From Sulfitobacter sabulilitoris (GTDB lineage Bacteria; Pseudomonadota; Alphaproteobacteria; Rhodobacterales; Rhodobacteraceae), in NCBI RefSeq assembly GCF_005887615.1, contig NZ_VANS01000001.1, positions 793,415 through 857,414 of the forward strand: a DNA stretch of 64,000 nucleotides. The letters run 5' to 3'. The position numbers and the translations under genes were made by a program. The notes beneath the pieces were generated by a model. It was not told the DNA's origin, did not search any database, and saw only the letters and a list, made by a program, of their open reading frames with translations. Below, piece after piece: positions 26,848-35,137 of this stretch (within the stretch, counting starts at the first letter, position 1; every line of letters begins with the position of its first letter).

Positions 26848-27489
26848 GTGGAAAAACAGCCAGTTCAAACTGAGTGTTTCGAGGAGGTCTTTCTCGACTA
26901 CCTGCGCCTGCGCTTCGAGTGTGAGCCGCTGCCTCACTACGTCATGGCGGCGATGCACGTCTGCGACGAGAAAGGCCGGGACTATCCTGAGTTCGTGCGC
27001 GGATTCATGTATTGGTTCGCGGATAAGTTCTTGTTCGACACCGAAGGCACCTTTCCAGCTCAAAGCCACAACGCTGATCCTGCCGATGCCCGTTGGCGCC
27101 GATACAGTGATTGCCATACACTGTTGGAAGGTTTCTATGCGAACGATCTGGCGGGGCCGCTAGAGGCTCAGGAGGAACGCTGGGAGCTTATTGAGCGCGT
27201 GGCTAAACTACGATCTGAGCCGCGCGAAGACCCGACTGGCAAGGCTGGACGAAGACGGAATAAGACGACCAAGACTGATGAGGAAGTGTTCGCGGAGTTA
27301 GAAGAATGGTTCGCCGTTCGCGACTACACATTGAAACGGCAGCACAAGAAGCTGACAGTCCATCACCTATATATGTCGGGCACGTTTCCGGTCGCCCTTG
27401 TCCGTTCAGGCGACGGGTATAAGGTCAAGTGCATTCAGGTTGATCACCCAGACGCGATCCGACTGCCTGAGGGCAAGAGGCTGCGGTAG
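26848..27489 (+). CDS. Hypothetical protein of the element (213 aa)
   Basis: A protein of about 213 residues with no recognised family. The frame is open from 26698, but the first 50 codons run antisense to the N-terminus of the divergent gene and look non-coding, so the GTG at 26848 (weak GCGAG upstream) is preferred; a TTG start is also possible. Visible features are aromatic-rich helices (FVRGFMYWFADKFLF), a basic linker GKAGRRRNKTTKTDEE and a C-terminal beta-rich part. Possibly a soluble DNA- or protein-binding factor; that is a guess. Confidence 0.5.
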   Translation: MEKQPVQTECFEEVFLDYLRLRFECEPLPHYVMAAMHVCDEKGRDYPEFVRGFMYWFADKFLFDTEGTFPAQSHNADPADARWRRYSDCHTLLEGFYANDLAGPLEAQEERWELIERVAKLRSEPREDPTGKAGRRRNKTTKTDEEVFAELEEWFAVRDYTLKRQHKKLTVHHLYMSGTFPVALVRSGDGYKVKCIQVDHPDAIRLPEGKRLR

Positions 27490-27513
27490 GTGCTAGGGTG
27501 CGACAAATTAGGC

Positions 27514-28899
27514 CTAAACAGCAGCCGCGCCCGCCTTCAACGAAAGCTCGATGAGGTAGACCTTTGTGTCGTGCGCGTCTCTTGCTGCCTTGAGCTTATC
27601 GTCAATCTTTGTAGCAACGATAATGCCATGAGTCGGTTTTCCAGATTTGGCTAAATTCTTGCGGACCCAGCCCATGTATCGAGAGCACTGTCCATAGACA
27701 CGGTCAGCACTCCGTCCTTTTTTAAGTTCTATTACATAGTACTCGCCGGTAGCATTGCTCTTTGCCAGCAAGTCAATGGGCCCTACCGTTGTCGAGTACT
27801 GCCGCCCAACAAGTTTCAATTTCACTCCGATTTGCTTTTCTATTAGGCTGAGATCATGCTCAAGGTGATCTTCAATCGTCTTTTCTGCAACAACCATATC
27901 CTTAAAGCTCTTGAGTTCTTTCGGAGAAGTCTCCGTCTTCTTCTTCAAGCGAATTGCCGCTTCTATGTCACCTTTGTCTAGATAGTAGTCTAGAGCGACA
28001 TCACTGGTCGCCATTGAGCCTGGAGCGCCATAAAAGGCGATCCAATCCTTTTGGTCGGCAAAGTGAATAAACTCGCCATCCTTATTGTAGCGATTCAACA
28101 GTTTCCGAGTGTCGATAAGCTTACCTCGAACAAGACTTAAATTTCCAGCCGCATCAATTTCAAAATTCTCAGAAAGGCTATAGAACTTAAGGGCGTACGA
28201 GGCATTCAGACGAATTGTATTCAGTATTGAGTCCCGCCGCATCCCCGCCAACTTATACTTGCTACATTGGCTAATGAGTTCTGCTTTGACTTCGCTGTCG
28301 AGGTCCCTGTAGCGGTGAATAGAGTCTATTACCCTATCAATTTCGTCGTATCGCTTTGCTCTAGATACGAACAGTACGTACTCGTCCCTCGAAATGTATT
28401 GGCCATCAACCGTTCGCAGAACCTCTAACAGGAAGGGGACAGGATGAAGGCTCATCCCATTATGGTCTTTCGCGCGCACAGTGGGATTCGTGAACTGGAA
28501 TCTACTAACCTGATCCGATAGTACACCATCCGGATCAGTTCCATCCAAAAACTCGTTTCCTACGTCTGTAATTTCAACAAACTCATCGTTTTCCACCCAA
28601 GCAAGGCCGAGCATCACAAAAACCTGCTTAAGCATCCGCGCAAGCGGTGCTCCACCCTCGCTCCACTTCGCTTTAGCGCCAGATATCCCTCTGGTAACGA
28701 GCTCGTTAATGTAGTCCTCTTGGCAATCTCTCCATTCTCGAGTGTGTCCTTCGAAACCTCTGAGCACCAAAAGCCTGTCCCGCAGCGCTTCTGGTGTCAC
28801 TGCTAGGCCTTTCGGAATATACCAATAAGACAGATCAGAGCCGTATGCGTTTACGAACTTCTTCCATTCTCTCGGAAGAGAGACTTTCTTTTTTGCCAC
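27514..28899 (-). CDS. AlwI-like restriction endonuclease with NucS-like nuclease domain
   Basis: A 461-residue protein starting at GTG 28899. The first two thirds resemble AlwI-family type II enzymes (FQFTNPTVRAK, the SLHPVPFLLEVLR stretch and SRDEYVLFVSRA). The C-terminal ~115 residues resemble the NucS/DUF91 nuclease domain, with a PD-(D/E)xK core GPIDLLAKS...YYVIELKKGR and RYMGWVRKNL. The gene follows a DNA methyltransferase by 24 bp on the same strand, which makes a restriction-modification pair. It is AT-richer than the chromosome, a sign of transfer. Family assignment rests on motif recall; the recognition sequence is unknown. Confidence 0.72.
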   Translation of the reverse strand: MAKKKVSLPREWKKFVNAYGSDLSYWYIPKGLAVTPEALRDRLLVLRGFEGHTREWRDCQEDYINELVTRGISGAKAKWSEGGAPLARMLKQVFVMLGLAWVENDEFVEITDVGNEFLDGTDPDGVLSDQVSRFQFTNPTVRAKDHNGMSLHPVPFLLEVLRTVDGQYISRDEYVLFVSRAKRYDEIDRVIDSIHRYRDLDSEVKAELISQCSKYKLAGMRRDSILNTIRLNASYALKFYSLSENFEIDAAGNLSLVRGKLIDTRKLLNRYNKDGEFIHFADQKDWIAFYGAPGSMATSDVALDYYLDKGDIEAAIRLKKKTETSPKELKSFKDMVVAEKTIEDHLEHDLSLIEKQIGVKLKLVGRQYSTTVGPIDLLAKSNATGEYYVIELKKGRSADRVYGQCSRYMGWVRKNLAKSGKPTHGIIVATKIDDKLKAARDAHDTKVYLIELSLKAGAAAV

Positions 28900-28923
28900 G
28901 GAAACACCTGCAACATCATCGCG

Positions 28924-29907
28924 CTACAGGAAGGTTAACTGATCCTCATCGCCGCTGGCAACACTTCGTCCATAGGTCTGACGCTTGTGTTTCTTTTCAG
29001 CATCCTTGCCAGCCGAGCCAGCTTCAGCAGCCGCAAGTTCAATCAACTCATCTTTGCTAGGATACTTAGGTCTTCCAACCAACATCAATGGCTGATACGG
29101 CGCAGTCCGCTCAATTCGACGCTGTGCGAACTCGATGTACTCGCGGTTCAGGTCGATGCCAATGTACTGACGTCCCATTGCCTTTGCCGCTACGCAGGTC
29201 GTTCCAAGGCCCACAAACGGATCAAGTACAGTTTCGCCCTGAAATGCTTCGTACGCGCCGTAAGTGTAAAGCATTAGCAGACGTGCAGGGAGTTTGATTG
29301 GGAATGGGGCTGGGTGACCTGACTCCCGCTTGACATCTTCAGGATACATGAACCAAACCTGCTGCGTAAGGTCCAACCACTCTGTTCTCGACAGTCTGTT
29401 CGCCTCTTTAAGTTCTGGGTCGAACTTCGGTGGCTTCCCTCCCTTCACATAAACGTTAATAAACTCAATCGTGTTGTTCTCGAGAATGTTCCCCGGGTAC
29501 GGATAGCTACCAAACATCATTTTCGATGTTTGTTTTTGCCAAACAAACAAACTGAAACGCTCGAAGCTGGTCTCCGACAATATCAAGTGTTCGAGGTCGA
29601 AAGCTATGTTCTTGATATGACGAGTGTGCTGACTGATGACATTCTTCGGGATGGGCATTATTGGTGTGTTAATGCACATTTTCCCATTGGGCCTCAAAAC
29701 ACGATAGCACTGCTTCCAAACGCGCATCATGTCGTTGAGGTAATCTTCGTATGTCCCCCACGGTGCGCGCCCATGCGCGTACTCCACAGCGTCCCAGTAA
29801 GGAGGCGAGGTGACGACAAGATCAACGCTATCATCAGGCAATCTTTCGATCACCTCGGCAGCATCGCCAACGATCAAGCGGTTCGCGGTGGTGCTGCTGT
29901 CGAGCAT
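28924..29907 (-). CDS. Site-specific DNA methyltransferase (beta class, N4-C or N6-A)
   Basis: A 327-residue methyltransferase. Motif IV TSPPYWD (33-39) precedes the SAM-binding motif I DPFVGLGTT (about 245-253), the permuted order of the beta class. SPPY is common in N4-cytosine enzymes but also occurs in N6-adenine ones. The ATG at 29907 is used because GDAAEVIERLPDDSVDLVV starts soon after it; the open frame upstream runs antisense-like through the terminase region and has no homology. It protects DNA from the nuclease encoded 24 bp downstream. The pair sits directly after the terminase genes. Confidence 0.85.
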   Translation of the reverse strand: MLDSSTTANRLIVGDAAEVIERLPDDSVDLVVTSPPYWDAVEYAHGRAPWGTYEDYLNDMMRVWKQCYRVLRPNGKMCINTPIMPIPKNVISQHTRHIKNIAFDLEHLILSETSFERFSLFVWQKQTSKMMFGSYPYPGNILENNTIEFINVYVKGGKPPKFDPELKEANRLSRTEWLDLTQQVWFMYPEDVKRESGHPAPFPIKLPARLLMLYTYGAYEAFQGETVLDPFVGLGTTCVAAKAMGRQYIGIDLNREYIEFAQRRIERTAPYQPLMLVGRPKYPSKDELIELAAAEAGSAGKDAEKKHKRQTYGRSVASGDEDQLTFL

Positions 29908-29998
29908 TTGCCTGCCTTCGTAGAATCTTACTGCTGAGTTCCCACCATAGTGGAGTCTACACAGGCTAAACGCAAGATGTAGCTGCCGAAAGGGTGCT

Positions 29999-30712
29999 CT
30001 ACCAGTAGCCTTTGAGCGGGGCCTCCCCGATGTGAGCGCAGATACTGCGATGATCCGACAGCCACAGGGCGAGCGAAGCGGACACGGCGAGGTCTGCGTG
30101 GCCGAACTTCGTGCCGCCTTCGATCCGCACGCGCCCGGTCGATCCCACGTCAGCCTCGAAGCTCTCAAGCTCTTGGCGCATGAGGTCGCGGGCCTCGAAG
30201 TTGCCGATGGACAGGTCGCCCGTGTGGATGGCCGAGTTCAGTGCCGACAGGAGCCGGGTGCGGCCCACGTTGTTGAAGGTGCGCCCGCGCTCCTTCGTTT
30301 CCGTCTCGTTGTCACCGGCCACCATCTGAACGCGGGTGTGCTGGACCGACTTCGTATCGAGCAGATCGCAGAACGCACGGCCCACCCCGGAGGAATCCAC
30401 GACAAGGTAGGCGCGGCTTGCGATTGCCGGGTCCATCATCAGGTTCCGGGTCACGATGGCGAGGTCTGCATAGGACATGGCGGGCAGATGATCCGCCCGC
30501 ACGATCTCGCGGCGGCGCTTGGTCAGTTCCTGTCGCCCGTTGTCGTCATAGAACGGCACCCGCTCGTCGAGCAGTATCGAATAGGCGTTGCGGTCCTGAG
30601 CCTGTGCAATATCGAGGCCCACGAGGAAGCGGCGATAGCCCTTGACGATCTCGACCGCCGGGTCCGCGTTTGGCAGGATCAAGTCCTCGCCCTTTTCAAC
30701 CAAGCCCTGCAT
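29999..30712 (-). CDS. Terminase large subunit, nuclease part (separate ORF)
   Basis: A 237-residue protein equal to the C-terminal RNase H-like nuclease of phage large terminases. Likely metal-binding Asp residues are D34 (LVGLDIAQ), D106 (LVVDSSGVG) and D207 (GHADLAVS). It would cut concatemeric DNA during packaging. Its ATG at 30712 lies inside the end of the ATPase gene (17-nt overlap, +1 frame) and has its own GGAG 8 nt upstream (TTAGGAGACCTCT). So it can be made as a separate, coupled polypeptide rather than being a dead fragment. Together the two parts have the usual length of about 500 residues. Confidence 0.82.
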   Translation of the reverse strand: MQGLVEKGEDLILPNADPAVEIVKGYRRFLVGLDIAQAQDRNAYSILLDERVPFYDDNGRQELTKRRREIVRADHLPAMSYADLAIVTRNLMMDPAIASRAYLVVDSSGVGRAFCDLLDTKSVQHTRVQMVAGDNETETKERGRTFNNVGRTRLLSALNSAIHTGDLSIGNFEARDLMRQELESFEADVGSTGRVRIEGGTKFGHADLAVSASLALWLSDHRSICAHIGEAPLKGYW

Positions 30713-31490
30713 AGAGGTCTCCTAATCTGAGTTGGGGTGTGTCGGTGAACGCGGCAGCAATTGCTGCCGAGTCGAAGAACTGTTGCCCCCGACCCATCCA
30801 GTTGAGGCCGTGCTCCACGCCGAACTCGAACTTCGACAGGACCTTTCGCTGACTCGCGACCAACTTCGCCATGCGCGGCAGATCGAGGGAGCAGGCGCGG
30901 ATGCGTTCGACTTCGGGATACATCTCCCAGTCGCTCCACATCTCATAGGCCTTGCCCGATTTGCCGCCCGGTGTGGTGATCAAGATCGTCTTCGCGTTGT
31001 CCTCGGCAATCGAAAGCGTTGAGCCGAAAACATCATCCGGGATGAACGCAGCCTCGTCATAGATCAGCAGGCCATTTTTGACGCCGTAGCCACGGGCCTG
31101 TTCACCGTTTTGACCCGCCGGAACGCAGACCACTGACGAGCCGTTTTTCAGGTGCAATTCGGTCATGGTGCGCCGCTTGGCTTCGATAGGCAGCCCCATC
31201 TTTTCCCAAGTGAACGCGATCTTGGCGAACAGCAGTTGGGACTGCGGCAGCGTCTTTGAAAGGATGATCACCTGATGGTCAGGCTTGGACAGTTCCTGGC
31301 CTGCCATGACGCCCACGGTTGTCGATTTGCCGATCCGCCGCGACGCCAGCACAATGATGATGTCCGACGCGGAATTCATCAGCTTGCGCTGCCAATCGTC
31401 GGGCGGACCTGCGACGACCCGCTCAAGAAGCAGCTCCGGCTTTATCCGCTCGTTGAGCGTGCGGAGGAAAAGGCCAAGGTCATTCGACAT
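30696..31490 (-). CDS. Terminase large subunit, ATPase part (separate ORF)
   Basis: A 264-residue protein equal to the N-terminal packaging ATPase of large terminases. Walker A-like SRRIGKST (50-57), Walker B LLIYDEAAF (D145, E146) and a coupling motif TTPGG (motif III region). It ends just after the ATPase domain, where the usual linker to the nuclease would be. The nuclease continues in the +1 frame from its own start. Start 31490 overlaps the TerS-like stop by 11 nt. Either a frameshift in a decaying gene or a genuinely two-chain terminase; both domains keep their key residues. Confidence 0.85.
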   Translation of the reverse strand: MSNDLGLFLRTLNERIKPELLLERVVAGPPDDWQRKLMNSASDIIIVLASRRIGKSTTVGVMAGQELSKPDHQVIILSKTLPQSQLLFAKIAFTWEKMGLPIEAKRRTMTELHLKNGSSVVCVPAGQNGEQARGYGVKNGLLIYDEAAFIPDDVFGSTLSIAEDNAKTILITTPGGKSGKAYEMWSDWEMYPEVERIRACSLDLPRMAKLVASQRKVLSKFEFGVEHGLNWMGRGQQFFDSAAIAAAFTDTPQLRLGDLYAGLG

Positions 31491-32097
31491 TGAGCGGAAT
31501 CCGCCGGTCTGTCACGGCCTGCCGAAAGGTCTCGAATGCCTCCGGGTGGGCGTGAAACACGACCCACAGAACGTCCATCAGCTTTTGAACGTCGGGATGC
31601 TCGTTCAGGCCTAGAACGATTGTCGTCTTGTCGCGCAGGTTGGAATAGACCTTGAGCAGGTTCTCATAGGATTTGTTCTGATCCCGGAGCAACTGCATCA
31701 TCGGGGCCAGAACGTCGAAAAGGTTGTCGCCACCTTCTGCCACCATGCCGTTGAGGGTGCGATACAGGCGCTTCTGCTCCTTGAGAATGCCCTCAATCCC
31801 GCCTTCGATCTTGCCTTGGGCGCTGTTCACTTCCTGATCGAGCGAGGTGGCATCCAGCTTGTTCGCCTCGACGAGAACGATCTTTTCGACCTCTGCCGTG
31901 ATGAACCGCTTGCGGAACCGCGTCAGGCTTTCAAGATCGACGCAGCACCTTTGCGCAATCTCCTTGAATTGGCGGCGGCGCAGCACACAGTCGAGAACAA
32001 CCTCAACCACGTCCGACCGGGCGCGGATCGTGGAGCGGCGACCGTTGCCCGATTCCACGGGCAACGCGTCCTTGATGCGATCATAGTTGATGGTCAT
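31480..32097 (-). CDS. Putative terminase small subunit
   Basis: A 205-residue protein immediately upstream of the terminase ATPase (11-nt overlap). The N-terminal third has a helix-turn-helix-like segment (FKEIAQRCCVDLESLTRFRKRF), followed by a long helical region suited to oligomerisation. Small terminases bind the pac or cos site and recruit the large subunit. The call rests on gene position, length and the HTH, not on a recognised family. ATG 32097 overlaps the preceding stop (ATGA), so the cluster is translationally coupled. Confidence 0.6.
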   Translation of the reverse strand: MTINYDRIKDALPVESGNGRRSTIRARSDVVEVVLDCVLRRRQFKEIAQRCCVDLESLTRFRKRFITAEVEKIVLVEANKLDATSLDQEVNSAQGKIEGGIEGILKEQKRLYRTLNGMVAEGGDNLFDVLAPMMQLLRDQNKSYENLLKVYSNLRDKTTIVLGLNEHPDVQKLMDVLWVVFHAHPEAFETFRQAVTDRRIPLNVE

Positions 32098-32357
32098 GCC
32101 GCGGCCGGCCAGCCCGACAGGGTGCGCCCCGCAAGATCGACCATATGCGGAGCCATCTGGCCAATGACGCGCCGCGCATCTGCTGCATATAGCGGATGGT
32201 CGCCAACGTCGCGGATGAAGTTGGGTTCTTCCGCGCAGAACAGGCAATCGAGAATGGCGTTCCGCGCGAGGGTCACATCGAACTCCTTCACGGTGCGATA
32301 GATGCCCGACAGGAACTCGCGGGCGGTCGCGTCTGCGGCCTTGTCGAGATCAGTCAT
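32094..32357 (-). CDS. Hypothetical phage-type protein (87 aa)
   Basis: An 87-residue protein of unknown function, coupled on both sides: ATG 32357 lies 8 nt inside the gene upstream and its stop overlaps the TerS-like start (ATGA). The sequence is helical (TDLDKAADATAREFLSG) with two cysteines (LDCLFCAEEP). A longer in-frame reading to 32429 adds an arginine/proline stretch antisense in character and is rejected. Coupling within the packaging cluster suggests a packaging or regulatory accessory. Confidence 0.6.
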   Translation of the reverse strand: MTDLDKAADATAREFLSGIYRTVKEFDVTLARNAILDCLFCAEEPNFIRDVGDHPLYAADARRVIGQMAPHMVDLAGRTLSGWPAAA

Positions 32358-32733
32358 CGGACACGATCTCCAAGGTGGTTCCCGTCTTCTCGGCCTGCGC
32401 CTTTGCGCGGCGATAGAGGGCTGCGTCACGGGCCTGCACGCGGGTCAGCCGGATCGGTTCCGGGTTGAGGGCATCCTTGATCGACGCCGGGTCGCCTTTG
32501 CGCTCGAGCAGAGTTTTGAATTGACCGGCTTCGGCCTGCTCCTTCGCTGCCACCTCGGCTGCTGCCCGCTTCTGATCCTTGATCTCGTCGAGCATCTTCT
32601 CGGCATTGGTTTTCAGACCGCCGATCTGGTCTTCGATCTGCTTCGAGACCTGTTCGGTCAGGGCTTCGAGCAGCTTGGGTGTCGCCTTCGCGATGAATTG
32701 CTCCATCAGCTTGTCATTGTTGTCCTCAGACAT
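32350..32733 (-). CDS. Coiled-coil phage-type protein, scaffold-like (127 aa)
   Basis: A 127-residue, highly charged, mostly helical protein (repeated Glu/Lys/Ala heptad-like pattern through residues 5-80) with an Asp-rich C-terminus. Composition and size resemble small phage scaffold or head-assembly proteins, but no family was recognised and no capsid gene is present to scaffold. The ribosome-binding site GAAGGAG sits in one arm of an inverted repeat upstream (32744-32804), so expression may depend on RNA structure. Confidence 0.5.
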   Translation of the reverse strand: MSEDNNDKLMEQFIAKATPKLLEALTEQVSKQIEDQIGGLKTNAEKMLDEIKDQKRAAAEVAAKEQAEAGQFKTLLERKGDPASIKDALNPEPIRLTRVQARDAALYRRAKAQAEKTGTTLEIVSDD

Positions 32734-32743
32734 GTGTGCACTC

Positions 32744-32804
32744 CTTCACGTTCGCACAAAAAGAAAGGCAGACCCGGAAGCCCGCCTTTCTCCTGAACGT
32801 GAAG
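32744..32804 (-). promoter_or_regulatory. Nested hairpin with terminator and sequestered ribosome-binding site
   Basis: On the minus strand an outer 10-bp inverted repeat (CTTCACGTTC / GAACGTGAAG) encloses an intrinsic terminator: stem GAAAGGC / GCCTTTC (about 32763-32790) followed by TTTTT. The right arm of the outer repeat overlaps GAAGGAG, the RBS of the next gene (start 32733). Transcripts from the upstream gene can thus end here or, on readthrough, hide that RBS. The 12-mer GAACGTGAAGGA also precedes the excisionase-like gene at 39868-39879. Confidence 0.6.
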
Positions 32805-32901
32805 ATCTGCGCGACGCCCGGTCTGCACGATCACAATAAGTGCCTGCTATTGCTCAATAAAGATCAGTATCAGGTGCTATGGGAGAAAGACCTAAAGTAG
32901 G

Positions 32902-33522
32902 TCAAGCAGCCGCCAGAACGTAGGTGTGGTTTTCGCCGTTTCTGACGATCTCGCCCTTGTTGATTGCGTTGGCGAGAACCTTGCGGATTGCACCATCGCC
33001 GAATTCACCATCGGTGGCGTGGATCAAATCTCGGAACTGGCGCGGCTCCGATAGCAGAGGCAAGACGGCTGAACGGATTGTGGAATAACTCGCTTTTACC
33101 CGGCGAGGGCGCGCTATCTGTTTGTCAGCCTGCCGCTTGATCCTTCGCTCCTGAGCCTTTGCGGGTGCCGACTGCTCCGCTGCCCACAACGCACGGGCCG
33201 CGTCGATGCCCCCGAAGGTACTGCGATGATCTGCACCGACGATCTCGCGCCCAGCCAGCACACGCAGAATATTCGACCGCAGGTCGTCTGCATTAAGGCC
33301 AGCGGCGTCGCAAAGATTGCGACGGGACTCCGCCCACGCCCCGCCTTCCCGTGTCAGGAAGTATAGCGCCTCGCGCCGTGCAAACTGGGCCTCGTCCTGT
33401 TCGGACGCCGGGATGACCTTACCAAACAGATCGAGGACCGTCCGGGCTATCACAGCCCGGTAGAGAGCCTGCGCGCCGTCAGGCCGCGAGGCGTGAAGGC
33501 CATAGTCCGTGTCTATCAGCAT
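32902..33522 (-). CDS. Hypothetical phage-type protein with winged-helix-like C-terminus (206 aa)
   Basis: A 206-residue protein directly coupled to the portal gene (TGATG, one-base overlap). The N-terminal half is helical (YRAVIARTVLDLFG, REALYFLTREGG). The middle is a basic linker (RRIKRQADKQIARPRRVKAS). The last 60 residues look like a winged helix (SVLPLLSEPRQFRDLIHATDG-type pattern, GAIRKVLANAINKGEIVRNG), so it may bind DNA. No family was recognised. An intrinsic terminator about 110 bp downstream ends this transcription unit. Confidence 0.6.
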   Translation of the reverse strand: MLIDTDYGLHASRPDGAQALYRAVIARTVLDLFGKVIPASEQDEAQFARREALYFLTREGGAWAESRRNLCDAAGLNADDLRSNILRVLAGREIVGADHRSTFGGIDAARALWAAEQSAPAKAQERRIKRQADKQIARPRRVKASYSTIRSAVLPLLSEPRQFRDLIHATDGEFGDGAIRKVLANAINKGEIVRNGENHTYVLAAA

Positions 33523-34868
33523 CAGACATCCCGCGTGCCGATGATGGAGGATATGTCGCCCCCGTCCTCGTCGATCATGTCCTTTTCATCTTCCCACGAG
33601 CGATCCGCGCGCACGATCTCGCCCTTTTGCAGGTTCTCGTGCAGCGAGGCACGGCTGATCACACCGGACAGATAGAGCTTCATCTGCTGTTCGATCATCT
33701 TCGGCTCCATCGCGCTTTCGATGAAGTCGCGGGACAATGACACCGACGCTCCGTCAGGATCATCGCCAACCCATTTAGCCGCGAGGCGCAGAAGGCGGTT
33801 CAGGCCAGCCTCGACGGACACGACGACACCGTGCAGTAGCGCAAGCTCTGACCGCGTGCGCTGCGTCGCTGTGCCAAGCGTTTCATTGCGGTTGACGGTC
33901 GAAGACAGCATCCGCGCGCCAAGCGAGATCATCGTTTCGGATTTCTCCTCCATGATCTCCTTCATCGCGGCCACGCCTGCGCCCGTGAACTCAAGCATCC
34001 CCACTTCCGTGCCTTCGGGCAGTGTCCAGACAGCCCCAGCACCGATCTGTGTCGGCACCTTGTCCGCCGGGATGGACCCGGCCACCCAAGGCGTCGGGCT
34101 GGCCGTCAGGAAGATGGCGTGTTCCCGGTCGGCGCTGTTCTTGAAGTGCGAGATCGCGACCTTGCAGAGCGACAAGAACGGCGGGCTGACATGCTCCGGG
34201 CGTAGGCCTTCATGGCTGACCATCAGGAACGGGATATAGTCCAGCGGCTTGCCGTTGATCGTCGGGATATGGTTCTCGCCCACATCAACGCGGGTCTTGT
34301 GCTGATCCCGAATGAAGCGGCGGAACTGATAGACGCCCGCCTCAAGGATCAATTCATAGGTAACATCTGAATCCTCCCACTGCTCGTCCGAGGCCAGATG
34401 CACGCGGGTCAGCACCTTCCGCCCGTCAACAAAGCCCGTGGAGAAGTCTTCGATGGTTTCGGCTTGGAAGGTCGAGATATGCGGCACGGCGTTCGCGCTT
34501 GCGCCGTCAGCCGGAAAGTCGAGCAGGATGCCGAAACGGCCCATCGTCGCGACCTCGCGCACCATATCCTCGACGAGCACCTGCATCGGCGCGTTCTCGT
34601 AGGTCGCGTTTAAACGCATCGGTTCGAGGCGCGGCGGCAGCTTCACCACGGGGTCTTTGCGCAGCGCCAGCCCGACTAAGGCGCGGAGTGTCATTTCCGG
34701 TGCGCCGTAGAAGCAGGCCCGGTCGAGATAGTGGGTGTAGTTCTGAGCCGACATGCCCTCAGGCTTCGGGACATACAGTTGCCCCTGATCCTTCACGGCG
34801 TCTTCGCCGTCGAGGCAGTCGCGGATAAGGTGATAATGCGCTTGCAGCCGGTCCCAGTGCTTGCTCAT
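33522..34868 (-). CDS. Phage portal-like protein (DUF4055)
   Basis: A 448-residue protein resembling the DUF4055 family, which is found in tailed phages at the portal position. Seen: YTHYLDRACFYGAPEMTLRAL, the GRFGILLDFP segment, NGKPLDYIPFLMVSHEG, and long C-terminal helices (SELALLHGVVVSVEAGLNRLLRLAAKW). Portals form the ring through which DNA enters the capsid. Here the gene lies upstream of the terminase genes, which is the reverse of the usual order, and no capsid gene follows. It overlaps both neighbours by 1-4 nt. Confidence 0.78.
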   Translation of the reverse strand: MSKHWDRLQAHYHLIRDCLDGEDAVKDQGQLYVPKPEGMSAQNYTHYLDRACFYGAPEMTLRALVGLALRKDPVVKLPPRLEPMRLNATYENAPMQVLVEDMVREVATMGRFGILLDFPADGASANAVPHISTFQAETIEDFSTGFVDGRKVLTRVHLASDEQWEDSDVTYELILEAGVYQFRRFIRDQHKTRVDVGENHIPTINGKPLDYIPFLMVSHEGLRPEHVSPPFLSLCKVAISHFKNSADREHAIFLTASPTPWVAGSIPADKVPTQIGAGAVWTLPEGTEVGMLEFTGAGVAAMKEIMEEKSETMISLGARMLSSTVNRNETLGTATQRTRSELALLHGVVVSVEAGLNRLLRLAAKWVGDDPDGASVSLSRDFIESAMEPKMIEQQMKLYLSGVISRASLHENLQKGEIVRADRSWEDEKDMIDEDGGDISSIIGTRDV

Positions 34869-35137
34869 GCCGCGGCCTCAAGCACGAGGGCAAGCAGGTG
34901 CCGATAAGGCAGTTCGAAACGACCGGTGCCTGCATGGATGCGAAGACCGTCGCGGCTCCGGTCGATCATGACGGCATCGACCATCACGTCGCGCTGTTCC
35001 GGGTTGAGCAGCAGTTCGCGGAGGCCGGATTGCAGCGCTGGTTTTGAAATCGGGATCGAGAAGGCAGTCGAAGATGAGTTGGAGGTCTGGGCGAGCGTGC
35101 AGGCCTCGTCACCGTCTGCGGTGAAAGTGATTTGCAT
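34865..35137 (-). CDS. Hypothetical phage-type protein (90 aa)
   Basis: A 90-residue protein of unknown function at the head of the leftward packaging unit. It begins with a beta-rich MQITFTADGDEACTLAQ and ends FELPYRHLLALVLEAAA, with the stop overlapping the portal start (ATGA). No family was recognised. The promoter of the unit must lie in the 224 bp between this gene and the divergent HEPN-like gene. Confidence 0.6.
   Translation of the reverse strand: MQITFTADGDEACTLAQTSNSSSTAFSIPISKPALQSGLRELLLNPEQRDVMVDAVMIDRSRDGLRIHAGTGRFELPYRHLLALVLEAAA

Noticed and set aside
29908-30168. N-terminal extension of the methyltransferase frame
   Set aside because: These 87 codons overlap the terminase nuclease gene in another frame and precede the conserved methyltransferase start at 29907.
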